NCBI GenBank assembly: GCA_002706205.1
Contig: PAKC01000082.1
Span: 1-32,242 of the forward strand
DNA length: 32,242 nucleotides
Source: Halobacteriovoraceae bacterium
GTDB lineage: Bacteria > Bdellovibrionota > Bacteriovoracia > Bacteriovoracales > Bacteriovoracaceae
Reading direction: 5' to 3'
A program made the translations under genes and the position numbers. The notes below the pieces were generated by a model. That model worked only from the letters and a program-made list of their open reading frames with translations. It did no database searches and was not told the DNA's origin. Shown here one piece after another: positions 25,404 through 32,242 of this stretch (position 1 is the first letter of the stretch; the number at the start of each line of letters is the position of its first letter).

Positions 25404-25856
25404 GTGGGAATTTATACATCAACAAAAAGATTTTCAGGGTATCCCTGCACGCATCGCCAATGGAAAGCTGACTCTCATTGCCGTTTTGTTCATGGCTATA
25501 GCCGAGAGTTTTATTTTGAGTTTGCCTGCAAAAAAATGTCTGATGAGTTTTGGGTGATGGACTTTGGAGATCTTAAAGATGTTAAAGAATGGTTAGCCGA
25601 GATGTTTGACCATACATTTTTAATTGCAGCAGATGATCCTTATCTAGAAACATTTAAAAAGATGGATAGTGATGGAGTGATTCAGCTTAGAGTTTTACCT
25701 AATCCAGGAATGGAAGGAAGTGCGAAATTTGTCTATGATCACGTAAGTAAAATGATTTCTGAAAAAACTCAGGGACGCGTTTGGATAACTAAGGTTGAAG
25801 TTAGAGAAAATGAAAAAAACTCTGCCTTTTACCAACCAGAATTGTCAGATAAGTAA
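25404..25856 (+). CDS. 6-pyruvoyltetrahydropterin synthase/QueD-family protein with altered zinc site
   Basis: A 150-residue T-fold protein starting at GTG, with AAAGGA upstream. The family converts dihydroneopterin triphosphate to 6-carboxytetrahydropterin (queuosine pathway) or 6-pyruvoyltetrahydropterin. Visible residues are His17 (THRQW), Cys26 and His30 (HCRFVHGY), the Asp69-His70 pair (FDHTFLIA) and Glu132/Glu135 (VEVREN). The usual HGH motif is HGY here, so the third zinc ligand would be Tyr32. MDFGDLK at 52-58 is the conserved family segment. No other queuosine gene is in the window. Family membership is secure; catalytic function is less so. Confidence 0.8.
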   Translation: MGIYTSTKRFSGYPCTHRQWKADSHCRFVHGYSREFYFEFACKKMSDEFWVMDFGDLKDVKEWLAEMFDHTFLIAADDPYLETFKKMDSDGVIQLRVLPNPGMEGSAKFVYDHVSKMISEKTQGRVWITKVEVRENEKNSAFYQPELSDK

Positions 25857-25903
25857 AGATAGTTTCAGCTTTAATTTCTTTAATTGCATGGCATAATAGA
25901 AGT

Positions 25904-26596
25904 ATGCGTGTATTAGTATCTCTTAGCATTTTATTTTTGATGGGCCAAAGTGCGATGGCCGAAGTGAAAAAATTAGCAAGTGAAACATCAGTTTTTTCAG
26001 GACGCGTATCCAAGCTTAATAGAGTGGCCAGACTTGCTCGGATGAAAATTGACTTTGATAATGTAAAGTTTTTAAACAAAACTGATCGAGTAGAGATTTG
26101 GAATCCTTCATCCCCTGAGCGAAAATGTTTAAGTTATGTTGAAGGGGTGGCCAATGATTATCTTCTTTTGCGTATTCCGAAATATGAAAAATGTGTTACG
26201 TCAGTTCATTTTACGACGGGCTCGTATTTACATATGTATTCTCCAAATTTAGAAAAAAATATCGGTATTGCTCAGGATTTAATTCAAATTTTACATCGCA
26301 AACGGACGGCCCTTAAGGCCCGTCTGAGCCGCCATCAAAAATCAGTCGATAGTTATATTGAAAAAGTCGATGTGGTCAATAAACGTTATAAGCTCCTTAA
26401 AGAGAAATTAGAATTAGAATGGCAAAAAGAGCTTTCGGCCCTAGAGGAAGATAAAACCCAAAGTTATCTAGACTATAAAAAAACTCAAGCACGTCTGCAT
26501 GAACTTAATTATAAACTTGAGCAATACCGTGTTCACGATCAAAATATGAAAGAAGATCGATGGTCCTTAGATCCAGAGCTTTATTATAAAAAATAG
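25904..26596 (+). CDS. Exported coiled-coil protein, unknown
   Basis: A 230-residue protein with a signal peptide (MRVLVSLSILFLMGQSAMA). Residues 30-110 look beta-rich with two Cys (residues 77 and 98), and about 120-215 form a long charged helix with heptad-like spacing, a probable coiled coil. It precedes the peptide-transporter genes by 7 bp, and its stop codon overlaps the next gene's AGGA site, so it is the first gene of that operon. It might help present substrate to the transporter or bridge the envelope; no function can be assigned. Confidence 0.7.
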   Translation: MRVLVSLSILFLMGQSAMAEVKKLASETSVFSGRVSKLNRVARLARMKIDFDNVKFLNKTDRVEIWNPSSPERKCLSYVEGVANDYLLLRIPKYEKCVTSVHFTTGSYLHMYSPNLEKNIGIAQDLIQILHRKRTALKARLSRHQKSVDSYIEKVDVVNKRYKLLKEKLELEWQKELSALEEDKTQSYLDYKKTQARLHELNYKLEQYRVHDQNMKEDRWSLDPELYYKK

Positions 26597-26603
26597 GAAT
26601 ATT

Positions 26604-28214
26604 ATGATGAAATTACTACCGATAGTTTTAATCTGTCTTACAATAATTGCGTGTAATAAAAGACCTAAAATGAATAGTGCTTTTTATACCAATATTGGAA
26701 ATGAGCCTTCAAAACTCAGCCCTATTGGAAATACTGATGGAGCGGCCAGTGATGTTTATGGTTATCTTTTTGAAGGGCTTTTGACTAAGGATGTTCATGA
26801 TTATAGTTGGAAGCCAGCTCTGGCCACAAAATGGGAAGTCTCAAAAGATAAAAAAAGTTTTAAGTTTAAATTACGTGAAGGAGTCAAGTGGCACGATGGA
26901 AAAGAGTTTACGGCCGAAGATGTGAAATTTTCTTTTGATATCCTTTTTAAAGATAAATTTAACACGATTGCAATTAGGTCTTATTATGAAGGATTAAAAG
27001 AAGTCAAAATTATAAATAAATACGAAGTTGAATTTATTGCAAAAGATGAGTTTTGGCAAAATTTTGATCGGGCAGCAGGGCTTACAATTTATCCGAAACA
27101 TTTTTACGAACAAGATAAGAAAAAAAGTTATTTTAATAAAAACTTATTGGGTTCAGGGCCTTATAAAATGGCCCTTTATTCGCGGGGTAATCGTATCGTT
27201 TTAGAAAGAAATGAAGACTGGTGGGGTTTTAAAGATCCTAAGCAAAAAGAGTGGAATTTTCCTAAAATTGTTTTACGTTTTGTTTCAGATAAAACAGTTG
27301 CTTTGGAAATGCTTAAAAAGGGGGCACTTGATTTTTTGGGCCTAGCACCAGAAGATTATGTAAAAAAAGCGGTCGGGCCAGGCTGGGGAAAAAAATATCA
27401 TAAAGTTTTAACTCAAAATAAAACAGCTAAGGGATATAATTTTATTGGCTGGAATATGAAACATCCTATCTTAAAAGATAAGAAAGTCAGAAAGGCGCTT
27501 TATCATTTAGTCAATAGAAAGCTTATGATCGAAAAATTCGAGTATGGTTATTCCGTTCCCGCAAAAGGGCCTGTTTATCCCAGCTCTCCTTATGCTAACC
27601 GAGAGCTTGATGTTATTAAGTTTAATCCCAAGTTGGCCTTAAATCTTTTAAGAAAAGCTGGTTGGGAAGATACTGATGGAGATAATATCTTAGATAAGAT
27701 TATTGATGGCAAAAAAAAGAAGCTTTCCATCACTATTTTAGAACCTTATGAAGGATTCATGAAATACCTCACTATTTTTAAAGAAGATGCAAAAAAAGCG
27801 GGAGTAGAGATTAATATTAAATTGATTGAGTGGAACTCTTTTATAAAACTGTTAGAAGAAAGAAAGTTTGATGCTTGTAGGCTTGCTTGGTCTGTTCCTT
27901 TGGATTGGAATCCCATTCAAATTTGGCATACTGACTCTTATAAGGGAGGTTCTAATTTTGTTGGTTTTTCTAATAAAGAAGCTGATAAACTTATGATAAA
28001 GGCAAAGTATATTCATGATAGAAGCGAAAGAATTAAGGTTTTAAATAAAGTGCAAAAATTGATTGTAGAAGAATACCCGTATGTATGGTTTACTTATAAA
28101 GCTTCAACTATGTATGCCCATACAAATCGAATCAAAAAAGAAGTAGAGACTTATAATTATTCAATAGGAACTTCATTTTGGGATTTTAAATCTAAAATGA
28201 GAAAGGATATCTAA
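26604..28214 (+). CDS. Peptide ABC transporter substrate-binding lipoprotein (SBP family 5)
   Basis: A 536-residue lipoprotein with lipobox TIIAC near residue 17. The family-5 signature is present: VYGYLFEGLLTKD, then KFKLREGVKWHDGKEFTAEDVKFSFDIL. These proteins bind oligopeptides in the periplasm and deliver them to a two-permease importer. Two adjacent ATGs (26604, 26607) are equally possible starts. The permease genes follow 1 bp later and are of the YejB/YejE type, so this protein takes the position of YejA, which is also a family-5 binding protein. Confidence 0.93.
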   Translation: MMKLLPIVLICLTIIACNKRPKMNSAFYTNIGNEPSKLSPIGNTDGAASDVYGYLFEGLLTKDVHDYSWKPALATKWEVSKDKKSFKFKLREGVKWHDGKEFTAEDVKFSFDILFKDKFNTIAIRSYYEGLKEVKIINKYEVEFIAKDEFWQNFDRAAGLTIYPKHFYEQDKKKSYFNKNLLGSGPYKMALYSRGNRIVLERNEDWWGFKDPKQKEWNFPKIVLRFVSDKTVALEMLKKGALDFLGLAPEDYVKKAVGPGWGKKYHKVLTQNKTAKGYNFIGWNMKHPILKDKKVRKALYHLVNRKLMIEKFEYGYSVPAKGPVYPSSPYANRELDVIKFNPKLALNLLRKAGWEDTDGDNILDKIIDGKKKKLSITILEPYEGFMKYLTIFKEDAKKAGVEINIKLIEWNSFIKLLEERKFDACRLAWSVPLDWNPIQIWHTDSYKGGSNFVGFSNKEADKLMIKAKYIHDRSERIKVLNKVQKLIVEEYPYVWFTYKASTMYAHTNRIKKEVETYNYSIGTSFWDFKSKMRKDI

Positions 28215-28215
28215 G

Positions 28216-29238
28216 GTGTTTGAATATTTAATGCGAAGATTGATACTAATGATACCAACACTTTTTGGTATTACATTAGTAGTATTTTTTATTATAAATC
28301 TGGCCCCTGGCTCACCTATTGAACAGCAAATTCAGGCCTTGAAGTTTTCTGGCTCGGCTGACCAAGCACAAAGCTCTCAAAGTGGAGCGACGGTTTCTAA
28401 AGAAATCTTAGATGCTCTTAATAAGCAATATGGTTTTGATAAGCCAGTGTATGAAAGATACTGGATCTGGTTAAAAAACTTGGCCACTCTAGATTTTGGA
28501 GAGTCCTTTACTTATGAGGAAGAAGTGACCGAGGTTATCATTTCTAAATTTCCTGTTTCTTTGCAGTTTGGGATTGTTTCTCTGATTTTAAGTTACTTAA
28601 TTTCGATTCCCCTAGGTGTTTATAAAGCTGTACGAAGTGGTTCTAAGTTAGATTATGCAACTAGTTTTTTACTTTTTATTGCTTACGCTATTCCTGGTTT
28701 TATGTTGGGGATTCTTCTCATTGTTTTTTTAGCAGGTGGAAGCTTTTTGGATATTTTTCCTATTGGGGGGCTTTATTCTGATTTTTATGATGAGATGAAT
28801 ACATGGGAGAGAATTGTCGATCGAATCTATCATTTTATTCTTCCGACAATTTGTTACACGATTGGCTCTTATACTACACTGACTTTTTTGATGAAAAATT
28901 CACTTATGGAAGAAATAAAAAAAGATTATGTGAGAACGGCCAGAGCAAAAGGTCTTTCAGAAAAAGTTGTTTATTTAAAGCATGCCTTACGTAATGCTTT
29001 AATACCTATCGTGACAGGTATTGGGGGATTCTTAGGGATTTTCTTTGCAGGGTCCTTACTAATCGAAAAGGTGTTCCAGTTAGATGGTATCGGCTTATTA
29101 GGTTTTAATTCAATTTTATCGCGAGATTATAACGTGATTATGGGGCTGGTTTTTATTCAGGCCTTATTAATGTTAATAGGAAATATTATTTCAGATATAG
29201 CATATGTTTTAGTAGATCCAAGGATTGATTTCAAATGA
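28216..29238 (+). CDS. yejB: YejB-type peptide ABC transporter permease
   Basis: Inner-membrane permease of 340 residues starting at GTG, 1 bp after the binding-protein gene. About six transmembrane segments are visible. Conserved features are the N-terminal RRLILMIPTLFGI, LAPGSPIEQ, the cytoplasmic EAA-type loop VRTARAKGLSEKVVYLKH, which docks the ATPase, and the C-terminus VDPRIDF, which is characteristic of E. coli YejB. YejABEF imports peptides such as microcin C and, in some bacteria, cell-wall peptides. Overlaps yejE by 4 bp. Confidence 0.9.
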   Translation: MFEYLMRRLILMIPTLFGITLVVFFIINLAPGSPIEQQIQALKFSGSADQAQSSQSGATVSKEILDALNKQYGFDKPVYERYWIWLKNLATLDFGESFTYEEEVTEVIISKFPVSLQFGIVSLILSYLISIPLGVYKAVRSGSKLDYATSFLLFIAYAIPGFMLGILLIVFLAGGSFLDIFPIGGLYSDFYDEMNTWERIVDRIYHFILPTICYTIGSYTTLTFLMKNSLMEEIKKDYVRTARAKGLSEKVVYLKHALRNALIPIVTGIGGFLGIFFAGSLLIEKVFQLDGIGLLGFNSILSRDYNVIMGLVFIQALLMLIGNIISDIAYVLVDPRIDFK

Positions 29239-30257
29239 TTGAGCAAAGAATTAAAAATGAGCAAACGCTTAAAAACTGGCGTGCTTTTAAATCCCATAAG
29301 ACAGGTTATTTTTCCATTTGGATTATTGTCATCTCTTGTCTTTTTAGTTTTACAGCTGAATTTTGGGCCAACTCCAAACCTTTGTATTTAAATTATCAAG
29401 GAACGACTTATTTTCCAGTCTTTAAAGACTATAGTGTTAAAGACTTTGGCATCACTGATAGTATGCAAATTGATTATCGTAACTTAAAACTTGGTGAGAA
29501 TGATTCAATCATCTGGCCATTAATTCAGTGGGATCCCTATGAATCTAATAAAAAAGTAGATGAGTATCCGGCCCCTCCTTCGTCTCAAAATCTTATGGGG
29601 ACTGATGATAGGGGAAGAGATGTGCTAACGAGACTTCTTTATGGACTTCGCTACTCCATAGGCTATTCTATCGGTGTTTGGGTGGTCACTTTTATTATTG
29701 GAACCATCTTAGGTAGTCTTCAAGGATTTTATGGAGGATGGATTGATTTATTAGGACAAAGAGTTACGGAGATTTTAAGTACAGTCCCCGTTTTGTTCTT
29801 ACTCATTATTCTCATTTCCATTTTTGAACCCTCACTTTCCTTGCTCATCATTATCACGAGTATCTTTGGCTGGATTAGTATCAGTATTTATATGCGGGCA
29901 GAATTTCTTAAAAATAGAAAACGTGAATATGTCGAAGCAGCTCGCGCACTAGGGCAGAGTCATTTTAAAATCATCGTAAGACATATTCTTCCCAATTCTC
30001 TAGGACCCATCATAACTTTTTCTCCTTTTGTTATCGCGGGAGGAATTTCTGGTTTGGCCGCTTTGGATTATTTAGGTTTTGGTCTGGCACCTCCTACACC
30101 AAGTTGGGGAGAACTTTTGGCCCAGGCCCAAAAAAACTTTACCACGGGCTGGTGGCTTGTCCTTTATCCCTTTTTATCTTTGTTTACTATTCTCGTTGCA
30201 TTTAACTTTATCGGTGAAGCCATTCGAGATGCACTTGATCCGCATAAGCAAAAATAA
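29235..30257 (+). CDS. yejE: YejE-type peptide ABC transporter permease
   Basis: Partner permease of 340 residues, overlapping yejB by the ATGA tetranucleotide. After the first transmembrane helix it has the long periplasmic insert characteristic of YejE (NSKPLYLNYQGTTYFPVFKDY, ending SSQNLMGTDDRGRDVLTR). The ATPase-docking loop is YVEAARALGQSHFKIIVRH and the end is GEAIRDALDPHK. In E. coli the ATPase gene yejF follows; here none does, so the ATPase must be encoded elsewhere or be shared. No terminator is visible after the stop. Confidence 0.9.
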   Translation: MIEQRIKNEQTLKNWRAFKSHKTGYFSIWIIVISCLFSFTAEFWANSKPLYLNYQGTTYFPVFKDYSVKDFGITDSMQIDYRNLKLGENDSIIWPLIQWDPYESNKKVDEYPAPPSSQNLMGTDDRGRDVLTRLLYGLRYSIGYSIGVWVVTFIIGTILGSLQGFYGGWIDLLGQRVTEILSTVPVLFLLIILISIFEPSLSLLIIITSIFGWISISIYMRAEFLKNRKREYVEAARALGQSHFKIIVRHILPNSLGPIITFSPFVIAGGISGLAALDYLGFGLAPPTPSWGELLAQAQKNFTTGWWLVLYPFLSLFTILVAFNFIGEAIRDALDPHKQK

Positions 30258-30369
30258 AAAACTCAAATTTTTGGCAAAATGGGTTGTTTTCTATAAGTTT
30301 TATTGTCTTTCCTTAGTTTATACTTTTCTTAAACCAGACTTAAGATTTGCTAAATTTTATCCTCACTAA

Positions 30370-31095
30370 AAATTCTTAAATATTATTAAAGACTCTAATG
30401 TTTACAATTCAGATATTTCAGCAGTGAATTTTCAAGCTTCAAATGCCTTTGTCGGGGATGTAAATGGAAGTGAGAGAAATACCATCATTCAGGGAGGGAA
30501 AGGAGCAATTTATAATTCTTTAATTGCAAGGTCATTATGGATTATGCCCTATTATACGTGGCACTTTGATGGAAATTATTATGGAACATATGCTCAGAGT
30601 ACAATCGATGATAATACAGTTGTATTAGATTCTTATCTAGAGCATTATTTTTATATTGGCGAAGATGTTGGATCTGGAGGACCACAAATAAAAAATAGTG
30701 AAATTAGAGGTAATAAGTTTTATTATAACAATATAACAAAGGACTTTTATATAATGTCAATTCATAGACAATCAAAAATTAATGATTCTTTTGTTAAGGG
30801 AAATCTTCAAATATACAACTCAAATATTATAAATGCTTATATTAACTCTCTAAGTAATAAATTTAGAAGTCATATTACTCATACGAGCTTTATGGGAGCT
30901 ATCGGAGCAGAGAATAATGCTTGCTTTGCAGAGGTGAGATATCCATTCTCGGGTGGTATGTGTAATCAGCAGTATATTAGAAATGAAGAAGGAGATATTG
31001 CATTAATGTCAATCGAGTATGATGAATACTCATCTGAGCCGGGAGATGGGCATTATGCAGATGGTGATATACCACAAGGCGGTCAATTACCTTAA
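30370..31095 (+). pseudogene. 5'-truncated beta-helix surface-protein remnant
   Basis: The open frame runs from just after the stop at 30367-30369. The protein-like pattern (KDSNVYNSDI, then AVNFQASNAF) already forms beta-helix rungs upstream of the first possible start, a GTG at 30424, which has no ribosome binding site. From 30424 it encodes 223 residues rich in Asn, Ser, Tyr and Ile with repeated IxNSxI-type rungs, as in right-handed parallel beta-helix proteins. There is no signal peptide, though the type is normally exported. This reads as a gene that has lost its 5' end rather than a complete gene. The possibility of a real internal start at GTG remains. Confidence 0.6.
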
Positions 31096-31111
31096 AAAGG
31101 AAGGTTGTGTT

Positions 31112-31306
31112 ATGTTTAAAGTAATAAAGATTATAATATTAAGCTTTTTTAATTTAAGTTTGTCTTTACATGCTCAAAGTGAGTTGGAAAAGGGTATGAA
31201 AAACTCTGAGAAAAAGAAAAGAATTATACTTAAGGAAGTAGAAAAAACAAAAGCAAAACAAGCAAGAAAAAGATATTTGGAGAAGAAACGTGAAGAAAAA
31301 AAATAA
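31112..31306 (+). CDS. Small exported Lys-rich protein
   Basis: A 64-residue protein with a signal peptide (MFKVIKIIILSFFNLSLSLHAQ) and a mature part of about 42 residues, nearly all charged (Lys, Glu, Arg), probably one long helix. The ATG at 31112 is chosen because AAAAAGGAAGG lies just upstream; longer in-frame starts inside the preceding frame have none. Its last 17 bp overlap the start of the next exported protein. Confidence 0.6.
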   Translation: MFKVIKIIILSFFNLSLSLHAQSELEKGMKNSEKKKRIILKEVEKTKAKQARKRYLEKKREEKK

Positions 31307-32171
31307 GTTATTTTTAATTGCATTATTTTTCTTACCTTTTAGCAGCTTTGCTAAAGATAAGATATGCCATCTTGGAGACAAAAAAATTGATGGGGTACCT
31401 GCGTGCGGTGTGAAGGTTGCGTTTTTTGGCCCCGTGAGTAGGAGAAACTTTGATTTTAATCTTAAAACGTATCCAATCTGCGAAAGATTTGGAAAGAAAA
31501 ATATTTTTGAAAAATACACATTTATCTCAACTCAAGGAGAGAAAGTTGGAGAGCGCTTAATACCAGAAGGAAAGCTTGGAAAATATGAGAAGTGTAGAGA
31601 TCAGGCCGGAGATTTTTATAAAAAAAGATTTTATATGGTTGGGTTTAAAGAGAAGGTTATAGGAACAACGTTGGTGTTTTCAGAAAAGGTTGAGGTTGAA
31701 GACTTTAAGTCTTATTATAAAGATTTTGATTTTAAGAAGGTTGAGGGAAGTGAGTTAGAGAAACTTAAAGAAAGACTTGAGAGTTTAATAGAAACACTTG
31801 GTTGGAAATATAAAAAAAGAAATATTCTGAGTCATTTGATAACTCAAAATAATCAAAAGAAAGTATCTTTTTTGACAGCAGAGAGTTCTTTAATGAAGGG
31901 TTTGAGCTTTGTTGAAGGCTCCCCAACGAAAATAAACAAAACAGTTTTTTGTAGTGCTTATCTTTTTGTTATGAATGAGTCTAAGCTTGATTATTTTGGA
32001 GGAGAAACAGACTGTGAGGCTTACTTATTAGGAGAGTTTAGATATAAGGGAATTAGATATCTTGCTTATGGAGGTTATCGAAGTGGTTTTAAGCTTAAAC
32101 TTTTTTATAAGATAAATAACAAGATTTATGTAAAAACAGTTCACGATATTAACGACCACCTTACTTTTTAA
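31290..32171 (+). CDS. Exported protein of unknown function, tandem paralogue A
   Basis: A 293-residue protein starting at GTG, with GGAG 7 bp upstream. The signal peptide ends LFFLPFSSFA-KDK. The mature part is strongly basic and aromatic and has six Cys residues (early C-HLG, PACG, PICERF and KCRDQ, late FCSAY and DCEAY), which could pair in the periplasm. No family recognised. It overlaps the small Lys-rich gene upstream by 17 bp. The next gene, cut by the window end, starts with the same signal-peptide core, so the two are likely recent duplicates or a small family. Confidence 0.7.
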   Translation: MKKKNKLFLIALFFLPFSSFAKDKICHLGDKKIDGVPACGVKVAFFGPVSRRNFDFNLKTYPICERFGKKNIFEKYTFISTQGEKVGERLIPEGKLGKYEKCRDQAGDFYKKRFYMVGFKEKVIGTTLVFSEKVEVEDFKSYYKDFDFKKVEGSELEKLKERLESLIETLGWKYKKRNILSHLITQNNQKKVSFLTAESSLMKGLSFVEGSPTKINKTVFCSAYLFVMNESKLDYFGGETDCEAYLLGEFRYKGIRYLAYGGYRSGFKLKLFYKINNKIYVKTVHDINDHLTF

Positions 32172-32186
32172 ACCTAGAGATTAATA

Positions 32187-32242
32187 ATGAACAAACGTAT
32201 TTTGAGCTTATTTATTTTTTTCTTACCTTTTAGCAGCTTTGC
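32187..32242 (+). CDS. Exported protein, tandem paralogue B (partial, runs off the window)
   Basis: The ATG at 32187 opens a signal peptide, MNKRILSLFIFFLPFSSFA, whose last nine residues (FFLPFSSFA) equal those of the preceding protein. The DNA is identical over at least 21 bases there. The rest of the gene lies beyond the window. Confidence 0.7.
   Translation, partial: MNKRILSLFIFFLPFSSF

Noticed and set aside
30254-30270. Third copy of the element's terminal repeat (AAAACTCAAA after yejE)
   Set aside because: Only about 10 bases match, with no partner inverted repeat or internal element sequence.

Overview
The window is a low-GC bacterial chromosome segment (my estimate is about one third GC). 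Most of it is ordinary housekeeping and cell-envelope genes, with many secreted proteins and lipoproteins that I cannot name. The gene style (long acyl-CoA dehydrogenase, OxyR beside a 2-Cys peroxiredoxin, peptide-transport operon, many exported unknown proteins and hydrolases) fits a delta-proteobacterium-like predator of the Bacteriovorax/Halobacteriovorax/Peredibacter type. That assignment is inference from protein style, because no rRNA or other taxonomic marker lies in the window.

Layout: 1-4.6 kb holds a Ser-linker lipoprotein, an acyl-CoA dehydrogenase, a possible orphan PD-(D/E)XK-fold protein and an exported unknown protein. 4.6-7.4 kb holds a divergent pair, a THUMP rRNA methyltransferase and ahcY, separated by a perfect 32-bp inverted repeat. 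7.4-9.3 kb holds two coupled exported proteins, the second a probable LAS-type zinc peptidase. 9.3-12.7 kb holds rpiB, an aldo-keto reductase and a large Cys-containing exported protein. 12.8-16.6 kb is a probable operon of a DtxR-type regulator, an MFS/ATP-ADP-translocase-like carrier and an M3 oligopeptidase. 16.9-18.6 kb holds peroxiredoxin and oxyR with a near-perfect OxyR operator between them. 18.7-21.6 kb holds an exported M1 peptidase, an exported C26-type amidotransferase and a lipoprotein. 21.8-23.8 kb is groESL. 23.9-24.3 kb is a non-coding region with a textbook sigma-54 promoter and a likely small RNA. 24.4-30.3 kb holds four poorly known genes and a YejABE-like peptide importer. 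30.4 kb to the end holds a 5'-truncated beta-helix remnant and a run of small exported proteins with a tandem paralogue.

The strongest unexplained material is non-coding. (1) A sigma-54 promoter precedes a series of GGA motifs, two of them in hairpin loops, which looks like a CsrA-titrating RNA. (2) A roughly 183-bp element with terminal inverted repeats occurs in two inverted copies, 7 kb apart; one lies inside that RNA region between perfect 47-bp direct repeats. (3) A 75-bp perfect hairpin lies at the rlmL/ahcY junction. (4) The OxyR operator upstream of the peroxiredoxin matches 15 of 16 consensus positions. All functional statements come from reading motifs by eye; no database search or folding program was run.
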